NCBI GenBank assembly: GCA_034509495.1 | Contig: CM067522.1 | Location: forward strand, 13,021,171 to 13,085,170 | Reading direction: 5' to 3' | Source: Acestrorhynchus altus | Lineage: Eukaryota; Chordata; Actinopteri; Characiformes; Acestrorhynchidae | DNA: 64,000 nt | Part shown: one piece after another, positions 11,601-19,300 of the stretch | Position numbering within the stretch: position 1 is the stretch's first letter | Layout of the letters: the number at the start of each line of letters is the position of its first letter | Notes under the pieces: generated by a model | What the model was told of the DNA's origin: nothing | Databases searched by the model: none | The model's input: only the letters and a program-made list of their open reading frames with translations | Made by a program: the position numbers and the translations under genes

Positions 11601-13186
11601 TCACTCAGTGTTAAACATTTAAAATAAAAGTCTTGAGAATGGAAAATACTGATACATTCATAAATAACAAAAATTTTATAAAACCCTGAATGTCCTTTAT
11701 CTGTACTACTCTCAAGTATTTTGAAAAATGTATTGTTATAAATATCCTTGTCAATCTAATCGTTACAAATAACATCACTATTCTTGCATTTTCAGCTCTA
11801 AAACACTGAATGATCCATTTCCGTTAGGATGTCAGAGACATAAAGTGTTTTAGAATCCTTAGACACAAAAAAACAACAAATTATAGGCACAATAATATTT
11901 GATCATAGAAACCTCTAGAAATATCTCAATTCTATTCATATTACATCTCAGTCCAATAAGACATATTGGAGTACCCTTGGACCTCGCGAAAATATTGTTT
12001 AGAAAATAACAGTATCTGGAATATGTGACTCTCTCCTGTAAATACCTTTTTAATCTTTTGGTGAATAAAAGTTCAAAAGTTAAAGCAAAGCAAGAAGCAT
12101 GAATTCTCATAGCTATTCATAAAACTGGTAAAAGATGAATGTTCATTTAACAAAAGAGAATGATACAAAAAAAATTGAAAATTGACTTTCCATGAGTCTT
12201 TTTTAAGACAATAACAAATCAAATGCTCCATTTCTGCACTATTGGTCTTCTTTTTACACATGCTGGTTATTTACCACTGAAATTAAGTCCAGAACGAACT
12301 TTAATCCATGTCAAGTAGAACAAGTCCAATATGTCTTTACACTAACTAGATGAAATTCTGTTATGGTTAAATGTATCCAAACCCAATAACTGTTAACTAT
12401 TCATACCTTAGAACATCCAGACTGAGGCTGTGTATTCCTGGCATGTCTTCTTCCAAACCTGAAAAAGTAGCTAACGTTAGTCTGAGATTAGTGAAGTCTG
12501 GTTAGATAACGTTAGTCTGAGATTAGTAACGTTAGTCTGAGATTAGTGAAGTCTGGTTAGATAACGTTAGTCTGAGATTGGTAACGTTAGTCTGAGATTA
12601 GTGAAGTCTGGTTAGATAACTTTAGTCTGAGATTAGTGAAGTCTGGTTAGATAACGTTAGTCTGAGATTGGTAACGTTAGTCTGATATTAGTAAAGTCTG
12701 GTTAGATAACGTTAGTCTGAGATTAGTAACGTTAGTCTGAGATTTTTAACTTTAGTCTGATTAGATAATGTAAGTCTGAGATTAGTAAAGCCCAGTTGGA
12801 TAATATTAGTCTGAGTTTAGTAAAGCCTAGTTGGATAATATTAGTCTGAGTTTAGTAAAGCCTAGTTGGATAATGCTGACATACATTAAAACAAAACACC
12901 ATAAAATAACACTGTTTATAAAGTCTGTTCAGACACTGAATTAGAACTGAATCAGTTGAATCATAACCGAATCAGAGTTGAATCAGAACTGAATCAGAGC
13001 CGAATCAGAGTTATATCAGAACTGAAACAGAGTTGAATCAGAGCCGAATCAGAGTTATATCAGAACTGAAACAGAGCTGAACTCACCCGGAGGAAGAGCA
13101 GGTTGAGGCGGTTGCGTTCTCGCAGCTCTGCCCTCGCGGGGTTCAGCCTCTGCGCAGGGGCGCTTCTCACACTCATCAGCGAACAT
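1365..13186 (-). CDS. ccdc158: ccdc158-like coiled-coil protein (15 exons, 3' end outside window)
   Basis: This is a spliced gene on the minus strand. The joined exons (10 to 1 of the lower coordinates leftwards: 13087-13186, 12407-12458, 10907-11040, 10618-10802, 9933-10042, 9533-9851, 8531-8607, 8054-8164, 7811-7901, 7497-7616, 6425-6622, 5060-5164, 3734-4018, 2077-2245, 1365-1517) keep one open frame for 736 codons plus one base. The product is almost entirely heptad-rich coiled coil, high in E, Q, L, K and R. Blocks match vertebrate CCDC158 as I know it: the EEYSQQVSDLQRQ segment near residue 145, the LWERGTSQN segment near 454, and the LRALEGADGH segment near residue 735 (human LKSMEGSDGH). 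Human CCDC158 is about 1,113 residues, so roughly a third is missing to the left. Its molecular function is poorly defined. Gene identity is firm; the first two exons are less certain. Confidence 0.85.
2077..2245 (-). CDS. ccdc158: ccdc158 exon 14
   Basis: 169-bp exon, acceptor tgagtag, donor gtaaca, encoding ATLQEAEVRLSAVGKEKIQH and onward. It joins exon 13 in phase 0. Compared with the human protein, about 40 residues between exons 13 and 14 have no visible counterpart. Confidence 0.75.
2297..2580 (+). mobile_element. TGGACACC-tipped inverted-repeat element, truncated copy
   Basis: Starts aaatatttgtggacacccct and continues with the family body (gcattcagctgc, cattgagctgtggaacagtg, tttgggatgagttgggg). 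The family is about 450-490 bp with ends reading ggacaaaagtattgggacacc and its complement; this copy lacks its right end. Confidence 0.65.
2621..3222 (-). mobile_element. TGGACACC-tipped element, reverse copy, interrupted
   Basis: Begins atatggacaaatgtattggg at 2621, then is interrupted by a palindromic element (2650-2811), and resumes with the family body (ccagggatgctttcaactag, gggtcaggattttggaagatc, cagttccactgctccacagc). It sits back to back with the forward copy at 2297. Confidence 0.65.
2650..2811. mobile_element. nested palindromic MITE (tattttccggactataagccgc tips)
   Basis: The left tip cgtattttccagactataag and right tip ccttatagtccggaaaatac are inverted repeats about 25 bp long enclosing an A-rich centre. 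It lies inside the reverse element at 2621-3222, so it inserted later. Confidence 0.7.
3734..4018 (-). CDS. ccdc158: ccdc158 exon 13
   Basis: 285-bp phase-0 exon, acceptor gatcacag, donor gtacag, encoding 95 residues of Gln/Glu/Leu coiled coil from EQASREAKRLQ to HDNQQLK. The repetitive composition gives open antisense frames that are not genes. Confidence 0.83.
5060..5164 (-). CDS. ccdc158: ccdc158 exon 12
   Basis: 105-bp phase-0 exon with acceptor atatctag and donor gtcagt, encoding MSTDTEQSKAQPQLKQLRGE and onward. The acceptor lies about 40 bp from a 430-bp AT/CA/TG microsatellite. A nicer-looking ccacag inside the exon would break the phase. Confidence 0.7.
5205..5632. repeat. compound CA/TA/TG microsatellite
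   Basis: About 430 bp of alternating purine-pyrimidine sequence: CA runs, TA runs, then a TG run near 5420-5460 and more TA. It lies in ccdc158 intron 11, about 40 bp upstream of the exon 12 acceptor. Long open frames over it are spurious. Confidence 0.95.
5622..5915 (-). mobile_element. Tc1-like transposon remnant
   Basis: The segment starts agactcaccagacactttattagg, the tip of a common fish Tc1-like family, and continues with gggttggac and agtatggatttcacaag blocks that in intact relatives lie over the transposase 3' end read on the minus strand. It is internally deleted and non-coding. Confidence 0.6.
5922..6245 (+). mobile_element. tRNA-derived SINE, copy 1
   Basis: Degenerate A box (ttggctcagtgacc) and B box (ttttgaatcctgg), then the family body gtcatgctgcttgcc, gagagcaaaattggccatgc, gatggggacc and the 3' ggcaatggtacttccgaattggg. 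Same family as 33498, 52745 and 30790. Confidence 0.65.
6425..6622 (-). CDS. ccdc158: ccdc158 exon 11
   Basis: 198-bp phase-0 exon, acceptor cccatcag, donor gtcaga. It has the conserved LWERGTSQNLTIQSMRQELE core (human LWDRDTGNSITIDHLRRELD). Confidence 0.87.
6874..7373 (-). mobile_element. TGGACACC-tipped element, near full-length copy
   Basis: Runs from cagacaaaattattgggacacc to gtgcaccaacatttggacatagtgta, giving inverted termini and a length near 500 bp. It lies in ccdc158 intron 10. Confidence 0.7.
7497..7616 (-). CDS. ccdc158: ccdc158 exon 10
   Basis: 120-bp phase-0 exon, acceptor tgtttag, donor gtaata, encoding VNALEEAITRVHSEAEQIER and onward. A CT-rich run in the plus strand here is coding (ERER), not a satellite. 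Confidence 0.8.
7811..7901 (-). CDS. ccdc158: ccdc158 exon 9
   Basis: 91-bp exon with a gtaatg donor. Frame requires the acceptor cacaag ending at 7902; a second AG six to seven bases downstream (aaacag) would shift the frame. It encodes KQVESQTSLESALSVLHLEQ and onward. Confidence 0.7.
8054..8164 (-). CDS. ccdc158: ccdc158 exon 8
   Basis: 111-bp exon, acceptor tgtttcag, donor gtaaga, encoding IDQLITTHDQEMAILVENLS and onward. This corresponds to human DRIEQLISEHEVEITGL. Confidence 0.8.
8531..8607 (-). CDS. ccdc158: ccdc158 exon 7
   Basis: 77-bp exon, acceptor atttggcag, donor gtatgc, encoding MERQLEDLNREASERTESLQ and onward. It ends in phase 2 and joins exon 8 as an Arg codon. Confidence 0.8.
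9295..9350 (+). repeat. single arm of a hairpin repeat
   Basis: The stretch acacagggtttctccaccct matches the arm of the hairpin element at 37448-37545 (cagtgtttctcaaccctggt). Only one arm is clear here. Confidence 0.4.
9533..9851 (-). CDS. ccdc158: ccdc158 exon 6
   Basis: 319-bp exon, acceptor cctaacag, donor gtatgt. It begins RKESTQQSELTGQLQKAHQE and includes a short non-coiled patch (HYEKRSGKSSYLCCDGTFSP) that interrupts the coiled coil. Confidence 0.85.
9933..10042 (-). CDS. ccdc158: ccdc158 exon 5
   Basis: 110-bp exon, acceptor tttttcag, donor gtgaga. It encodes YELHDQQKSNFRQSIIHLQT and onward, matching the human ELHEKQKFYLRQSVIDLQT block. Confidence 0.85.
10300..10445 (-). mobile_element. 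Tc1-like element 3' fragment
   Basis: On the minus strand this reads gagagacactacttctacat then tgtagctcaataaatatt, closely matching the 3' end of the Tc1-like relic at 19100-19930. Upstream sequence (cctctataactccattcc) resembles a transposase C-terminus but is broken. Confidence 0.55.
10618..10802 (-). CDS. ccdc158: ccdc158 exon 4
   Basis: 185-bp exon, acceptor tcttgtag, donor gtctgt. It holds the conserved GKDVLEHAVEEYSQQVSDLQ segment, the best anchor for the CCDC158 assignment (human GKEHFERVLEEYSHQVKDLQ). Confidence 0.85.
10907..11040 (-). CDS. ccdc158: ccdc158 exon 3
   Basis: 134-bp exon from a cactcacag acceptor to a gtgaga donor. It encodes a short coiled coil (EELQKRTRETQKLQEEVEQA) followed by a non-helical Ser/Thr/Asn-rich stretch. 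Confidence 0.75.
11090..12400. other. ccdc158 intron 2, no gene seen
   Basis: AT-rich intronic sequence without splice-bounded conserved frames, RNA genes or clear transposons. A short TA run lies near 11150. Confidence 0.5.
12407..12458 (-). CDS. ccdc158: ccdc158 exon 2
   Basis: 52-bp exon between a pyrimidine-rich tttttcag acceptor and a gtatga donor. It encodes LEEDMPGIHSLSLDVL and joins both neighbours in frame. A minisatellite begins immediately upstream, at 12467. Confidence 0.55.
12467..12880. repeat. minisatellite, GTTAGTCTGAGATTAGT units
   Basis: Tandem array of about 16-36 bp units built from gttagtctgagattagt, gaagtctggttagataac and gtaac joints, decaying toward the right. It fills most of ccdc158 intron 1 beside the exon 2 acceptor. 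Confidence 0.95.
12938..13080. repeat. short-period tandem repeat (gaatcaga units)
   Basis: Imperfect repeats of gaatcagaactgaatcagag with variants over about 140 bp, ending at the exon 1 donor of ccdc158. Confidence 0.85.
13087..13186 (-). CDS. ccdc158: ccdc158 exon 1 (start codon)
   Basis: ATG at 13186 opens 33 codons (MFADECEK, then Ala/Pro/Arg-rich) and the exon ends in CCG-G before a gtgagt donor. The phase fits exon 2 exactly. The N-terminus is not conserved enough to prove the start, and an upstream exon could exist. Confidence 0.5.
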
Positions 13187-13806
13187 TGTTTACAGAGGCT
13201 CAAACTGCATTACCATTCTGTACCATTCGCTCTTCCATCTTGATAAAAGGAAAAGAGCTGCACGCCCTCCAGCCTGCGCACAAGTTGTACATAAACTCCC
13301 TGCTGACTAAAGCAGTCAGGGTTGCCAGATGCAGCAATAAATCCAACCCAAAATGTCCAAAATCCTCCCTACGCGAGACCATTTTCACCTTAAACCTCCT
13401 GCTGGTCTTATTTTTATTTTCATAATTTTAATCATTACTTCTTTTTAAGCACTTACAGTCTTTTACAATCATTTGAAATCCCAGTCAGAAACATTTAATA
13501 GTAACATAATTGAGACTAAACACTGAATGTGACCCGTTTCTGGTAATTTGGTCAGATCTTCACCTGTTTATATCACTGAAGTTCAGCTCCTACACTTTTG
13601 TCTGTTTATTGTTGTCTTTTCTTCTGTCAGGACTGCCAGTTATTTAACACCGCGTCAGTAACACGTCGCCAAAAAATCCCATTCATTTCGCTACTGTTTG
13701 TTTTTGTTTTCGCGACCCAAACACAATTTGGCATGAAAACCTGGCAACCCTGAGAGCAGCTAAGAGCCTAGCCTGCTGCAGCTCCACTGCGCAGGGAAGC
13801 CGCGCG

Positions 13807-13820
13807 GTCGCTATAGCAAC
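13807..13820. promoter_or_regulatory. X-box-like RFX binding motif
   Basis: The 14-mer gtcgctatagcaac fits the RFX X-box (GTNRCC, 0-3 spacer, RGYAAC) with a perfect right half and one pyrimidine change in the left half. It is in a short GC-rich patch about 620 bp upstream of the ccdc158 start codon. Function is inferred. Confidence 0.4.
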
Positions 13821-13919
13821 AGGGAACTTACTACTGTACAAAATACTAGTCTTCATTAACTACACTCATTACCGTCGTGAACAACAGAAACATAATATTA
13901 TACAATGTGACTAATAAAA

Positions 13920-13923
<4 letters not shown>

Positions 13924-13997
<74 letters not shown>
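13924..13997. repeat. (AT)n microsatellite
   Basis: Uninterrupted alternating AT for about 74 bp. Confidence 0.97.
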
Positions 13998-13999
<2 letters not shown>

Positions 14000-14184
14000 A
14001 AGTAACAGGACTTAGTGTAGAGGTACAGTATACAATAATTGCTCAGTATAAAATAACATAATTTACATTTATTAATTTAATTTACATAATTTAAATTATG
14101 TAAACATCATTATCTATCTATATCATGATGATGGTATTAATGGTGATTATGGCACACGTGCTCACTGCCCCCTGGTGTGTGAAT

Positions 14185-14352
14185 TCATTTTATCATCATT
14201 ATTTTAATTATTATCATAATGTTCATTATTATTATGATTATCCTCATCATCTTTATTATCATGATCATTATTATCTTCATTATTTTCATTATTTTCATCA
14301 TCATTTTCATCATTGTCATCATTTTCATCATTATTATAATCATAATTATTTG

Positions 14353-14400
<48 letters not shown>

Positions 14401-14403
14401 TTT
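14185..14403. repeat. degenerate ATT/TCA trinucleotide tract
   Basis: About 220 bp of ttatcat, ttttcat and tcatcat units ending in a pure (TCA)n run of some 45 bp. The long His- or Met-rich frames over it are artefacts. Confidence 0.95.
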
Positions 14404-14594
14404 CATTCCCTCCACCATACCAGTATCATCTACTATCCACTCAAGTCATCCTGTATTTTTGAATGAGCACCAGTTCCTGCTATAGTCTCAGCACTGTTAA
14501 ACCAATTTCCATCAATATAACATTAACAAGAGTTCATCCTCTCTCTCATTGTCATTAAAGCTCTGAAAGGCACACAGGAGTGTTGACTGTTCAA

Positions 14595-14706
14595 ATCTTA
14601 TATTGTTCCAGCCCAAAGGAGAGACTCTTAATTTCCCTGAGGGAACCCTCCCAAGGGATGAATAAAGTTCTATCCTATTCTATCCTATCCTATCCTATCC
14701 TATCTT
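14595..14706 (+). mobile_element. retroposon 3' tail with (TATCC)n
   Basis: Contains aatttccctgagggaaccct followed by gatgaataaagttctatcc and a short TATCC array, the typical 3' end of a fish LINE or its SINE partner. A relative lies on the minus strand at 23185-23250. Confidence 0.55.
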
Positions 14707-15444
14707 ACATATGCACTGTTAAAGACCACTGAGAGTAACAAGCTCTTCTGTCAATAAGCTAACAATCAGCACTAATCCACTATCAATAATTAAATAAAGA
14801 TTGGAAATATATTTTATTATTATAAATTACATTTATTATATACATTTACACCAAACATTTCTATACATTTCTTTTTGTTTGAAAGAAGGTGGGAAGAAAA
14901 TTGAAGATGTTAAAAAGGGACATGAAGGAAGGGGAGGAGTCTCAGGGATCTTTAACTTTCTCCACAAGTTCTTCTCCAGCTACCACAAAACAGCACAGCC
15001 AGGGACTCAGGCTTTTCATAAAGCTCGTTCTCTCCAGAAAAGAGCTCAGACAAGAGCATGTATGTCTCAAGAGCGGTGATGTTCTACAAAATTAACAGAC
15101 AGACTAGATCTTAATACTTGTGTTTGGACTCACTATAGTTTTACATGAGTGAAATTTGAGAAGAACCTCAGGACTGGTGACCTCCCAGCTGATTATAATG
15201 TCATCCATACTCTGTAATAATAGTACAATATTTGAAGATATGGGATTTTTCTTTTTTTCATATTCAAATGCAAATGTTTTAATTTATATTTGTTTAAATA
15301 AAGGAGGAAACAGACACACAGTTCTCACTCACTCACTTAAGGGCAGGGTGGCCTATTCCCACACTTCTCCTCCTCCTCCTCTTCTTCTTCTGTCTTTGCC
15401 AAAAATGTGAAATGCAATCCGAACGCCAGGAGTTATTTTAGACA

Positions 15445-15445
<1 letters not shown>

Positions 15446-15484
<39 letters not shown>
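15446..15484. repeat. (CT)n microsatellite
   Basis: About 38 bp of pure CT repeat. Confidence 0.95.
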
Positions 15485-15487
<3 letters not shown>

Positions 15488-15590
15488 CTTAAATCAGGTT
15501 GGCTTTAATGGCACGACTGTTCCATTAACAATGTTACCAATGCACAGAAACATTACAACAGAACTTATTAAAATTAACAATAATAGAAAT

Positions 15591-15697
15591 AGAAACAGAA
15601 AAATAATAGAAATAATAATAATATAATAAAATAAATAAAACAAGAATATGTATAGATTTCAACAACACACACACGCATTACATGTATATACTACATG

Positions 15698-15777
<80 letters not shown>

Positions 15778-15884
15778 CATGTAGTATATACATGTAATGC
15801 GTGTGTGTGTTGTTGAAATCTATACATATTCTTGTTTTATTTATTTTATTGTATTATTATTATTTCTATTATTTTTCTGTTTCT
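15591..15884. repeat. 294-bp near-perfect palindrome with AT core
   Basis: The left arm (agaaacagaaaaataatag.. through ..tacatgtatttat) and the right arm (ataaatacatgta.. through ..ctatttttctgtttct) are reverse complements over about 110 bp each, with one difference I can see (atataataaa against atacaataaa). The centre is about 70 bp of pure AT. It can extrude as a cruciform or fold as a hairpin. Confidence 0.93.
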
Positions 15885-15885
15885 C

Positions 15886-15916
<31 letters not shown>

Positions 15917-15926
15917 CTGTCCCTCC

Positions 15927-15961
<35 letters not shown>
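15885..15961. repeat. pyrimidine-rich CT tract upstream of entrep1
   Basis: CT-rich run with small interruptions adjoining the right palindrome arm and ending about 120 bp before the entrep1 start codon. It ends in ctctcag, which could by chance act as a splice acceptor. Confidence 0.9.
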
Positions 15962-15968
15962 GAGGATC

Positions 15969-16013
15969 ATGGCAGTAGTATCAGTAGTAGTAGTGGCAGC
16001 TCTGGTCGGGTAA
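15969..16013 (+). promoter_or_regulatory. upstream ORF 1 of entrep1 (14 aa)
   Basis: ATG GCA opens a 14-codon frame (MAVVSVVVVAALVG) ending in TAA 66 bp before the entrep1 ATG. It matters only if transcription starts upstream. The terminal ggtaaga could also be a splice donor. Confidence 0.35.
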
Positions 16014-16014
16014 G

Positions 16015-16122
16015 ATGAAGAGCTCGTATCTCCCCTGTTCTGTGAGCTTTGTTGTTGCTCTGCTGGTCGCTGGACTCCGATGTCTCTCCCGGTCGTGCTG
16101 CCCGGTTCCTGCTGCCGCTTAG
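16015..16122 (+). promoter_or_regulatory. upstream ORF 2 overlapping the entrep1 start
   Basis: ATG at 16015 opens a 35-codon frame in another phase and terminates at 16122, past the main start at 16080. If it is in the mRNA it would compete with the main start. Confidence 0.35.
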
Positions 16123-16388
16123 CCCGGGCTTCTCTGGCCCCTCACTGCGGAGACCCGTCGCTCTCCTCCCGAGGCCGCAGCCGCTGCTGCTCGGCGGCCG
16201 CTCGGTGGCGGATGTCCGGCTCCCCGGCGCGGCTCTCCCCGGCGCTGCTGCCCGCTCGGCCGCTGCTCTCGCTCGGGCTGCTGCAGCTGGTTCTCGGCTG
16301 CTCCATGGTCGCGCTGTCCTTCGGGGCTCTGTCCCTCAGCAACTCGCCCCCCATCAGGAACTCGTGTCCGTTTTGGGCAGGCTCTTCT
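16080..16388 (+). CDS. entrep1: entrep1 exon 1
   Basis: GC-rich exon of 103 codons (MSLPVVLPGSCC..) ending in GSS before gtgagt, phase 0. It includes the first membrane segment (PLLSLGLLQLVLGCSMVALS). The start is the first ATG that continues into the family N-terminus. Confidence 0.85.
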
Positions 16389-19300
16389 GTGAGTATCTCA
16401 GTCCCTTTAATGTAAACAAACATCTACTGTCCTTAACTTACCCCTTACAGAAACAGTCTAGCCTGTATTTACTCCTCGGTGTTATTCTCCAATGTGCTCT
16501 GCAGCTGCATGTCCAACAAATTAATTGTCCAGTTTTGAGCTCAATCTGTTAAATTCAGATTCATCTTAACAGGCCTCTAAAACTTGAGGTCCTTAATACC
16601 CCGTAAAAAGTAAAAGAACCTCAAAGAACTTCTGCATATTATGTGAAACTGTGGAGGAACCTCTAAAGGTGCTTCAGGGAACTTCCAGTGAATGGACAAT
16701 GGTATAGAAGGTCAAGAAGCACATTAAGAGTTCCCTGTCCAAGTGAAGAACCTCCACATGTTCCTCAAGGATCTTGTAGTTTTCACAGTGTGTAAGCACT
16801 GAGAAGATAGAAGAACCTATCATGAGGTGGTCGTACAGTAGACCTCAGTGGTGGTCAGCAGAGGCAGGCCAGTGTTTCTGTTCCCTTTTAGTTTGATGGT
16901 GTTCTGATGAATTGTCTCGATTGTATTGTACACACCATACTTTAATCACAATCACTTAGGATGGGTCTTTAATGCATGAATATGAACGAGAAGGTCTGGC
17001 TGTCAAATTCATACTGTTACGGGGTTAAGTTTACAAGTGCATTTACTCTGATGTTTGTTTTTTTTTTTTGTCAGAAACGTCTGTTTGTTTTGCAGTGAAT
17101 CAGTTAGAACAATAAACAGATTCTGGGTGAGAGAGAGGTGCACTTGAATCTGCATTAGCCCTGTAACACTAGTGCAAAACTAAAGAAGAAATGTTACATA
17201 CCAAGCAATATATGAGGTACCATTCCTTAAAAGTCAAACTCTGAACCAGTATAATATGAATCTGTAGTAATGGTCAAACCTACCCTAAGATACCATGTTA
17301 TAACTTTCGCTGAACCAATTAAATGGTAATGGAGGATTTTCAGGGAATTGCATAGCCACACATTAATGAAGCAACTGAATTAGTAACAGGAAGTGACAGT
17401 CAAAGCTGCTGGAGTAAAAAAGCATTTATGTGATTAGATGATTTGAAATGGGGTCATCTGTGGACAAAACTACCAGACTGAGTATGGGGTGTGATATGTC
17501 CTATAGTGTGATGCACATAATAGAGACAGAATGTAGTTTTTATTTAAAAATATAAAAAAAAGTTGAGTATTTGAGCGGGGGAGGTGTAATCAACACTGGG
17601 AACCAGCCCTGTGACTTTAAAGTTGCCGGTTTGATTCCCTGAACTGGCAGGACATGACTGAAGTGCACGTGAGCAAGGCACTTAACTGTGGCGCAGTGGA
17701 TAGGGCTGCCCACCACTCTGGGCACTGTTTTCATTGCCCCTAGTGTGTGCATTCAGTTAAAAGATTATATGAATATAAGTCTAACAAAGATTCATCTCTC
17801 TAACGCCATTTGTTAATGCTATAATGCTATTTATATCACACTGTAGGATACATTTTATGGTGCTAAACTGTTAAAATGGGGTAATAATGTTAAAAAAGTG
17901 AAACAATTGATAAAGTTAGTGACCCCCTGCATTTTCTCAAATTTCACGCAAAATGTAAATGTGATTTTTTTCCTTCCAAAATGCTTCACATTAAAAAACA
18001 TTTTTAGTGCATATTTGTCAACTATCCATCCATACGGCAGCTCTCACTGATGCAAGCCCAACTGAGGAACAGAAAGCAGGATGTAAAAGTGTTTGTGGCC
18101 ATATGCCATACCTTCTGCATCTGCTGCTGCTACATTGCATAGTTAATCTGTGTGCTCCCTGGCATCTTTGCTGAATTAGCTGATTCTTTTCTCCGCAGGT
18201 CATCCTCTCTGGGATTATCGGCCTCACAACATGGAAACGGCCCATGCTTCTGTTGGTACGTGTGTTACGGCTTTAGTTTCTGATACTCTGATTTAATATA
18301 CCATCCCTTTAAAGGCATATGTCAAACAAATTACCACACACACACTCAGTCAGCTTAGATATATTTGGAAGCTTTTTCGGTTTCGGACTGCAGCTACGTG
18401 ACTGAAGTTAATAGCTAGCTGCCCTGGTCTCAGAACTAGAGAACTAAAGTTGTTAATACTGTGAGGGACTCTGTGAGGTGATGTGACAATAAGCTTGATT
18501 TTATTGACGCCTTGGTGTGCAAGAGTATGTATGGCGTCAGGGCAAAAATGTGATCATTCTCATTCTAATGTTCTTGAAGGTTCTTGTCTGGAATTGTGTG
18601 TAAGCATGTTTATGTTTTTTACTTTAAAATTCTTGGCTCTTCTTAAAAAGGTGGCTCTTCTCTCCAATGCCTTTAACTCTCCAAAGAATATTCCTTCCTT
18701 TTTTTAAGAGTCTAAGCTACTAGCAAAAATAAGTAAATACATCAGTATGCAGTTTAAAATAAAAAGGGAAGGGAGCTCTTTGTGTTCCTCTGGTTTTAAA
18801 GAACAATAGTTATGGTAATACCATTATTAAAAAACAAAAAGCAGTCAATATAGAATTGGCTTAATTTAGTGCTGACAGAAGAGTAAAGGCGACTGTACAT
18901 CTCAGTATCATGGATATTATGTTTGCTTCCTTGTTCTGTGCTCCTGTGGTGGGTTATTAGTGACAGAAGTGACCCTCTACTGACCTCACTCTGCAGGCAA
19001 AAAGCCTTCTGTTTAGACCTTATTAATCTAGCCTCAAGCTGCTCATTTAGTCTCTACTTGTGGGGACAACAGGAATGAATCTTGGTCGGTAGGTTGATGT
19101 AAGCAAGGACGGGCCATATTGATATAAATGACTGACTATATAAGGTCATCCTGTTGCACAGGCTTTCCATTCTGACTTGTGCTTCAAGTGAAGTATTCCT
19201 CGAAAGCAGTTCTATCAGTTAGAAGAGTTTGAGAGATGTAACAGCAAAGGACACTGGGAAGCGTGATTATCCCAACGTATTGCAAGACATACATTATGTT

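Larger units (their letters stand above)
13187..16079. other. intergenic region between head-to-head ccdc158 and entrep1
   Basis: This 2.9-kb stretch should hold both promoters. It contains an X-box-like motif (13807), AT microsatellite (13924), TCA/ATT tract (14185), a retroposon tail (14595), CT runs and a large palindrome (15591). I see no gene in it apart from short upstream ORFs near 16000. Confidence 0.6.

Noticed and set aside
12467..12880. CRISPR-like regularly spaced repeats
   Set aside because: The units are contiguous tandem minisatellite repeats without unique spacers, in an intron of a vertebrate gene.
14125..14485. His-rich, Met-rich and Ile-rich frames
   Set aside because: They arise from the TCA/ATT trinucleotide tract.
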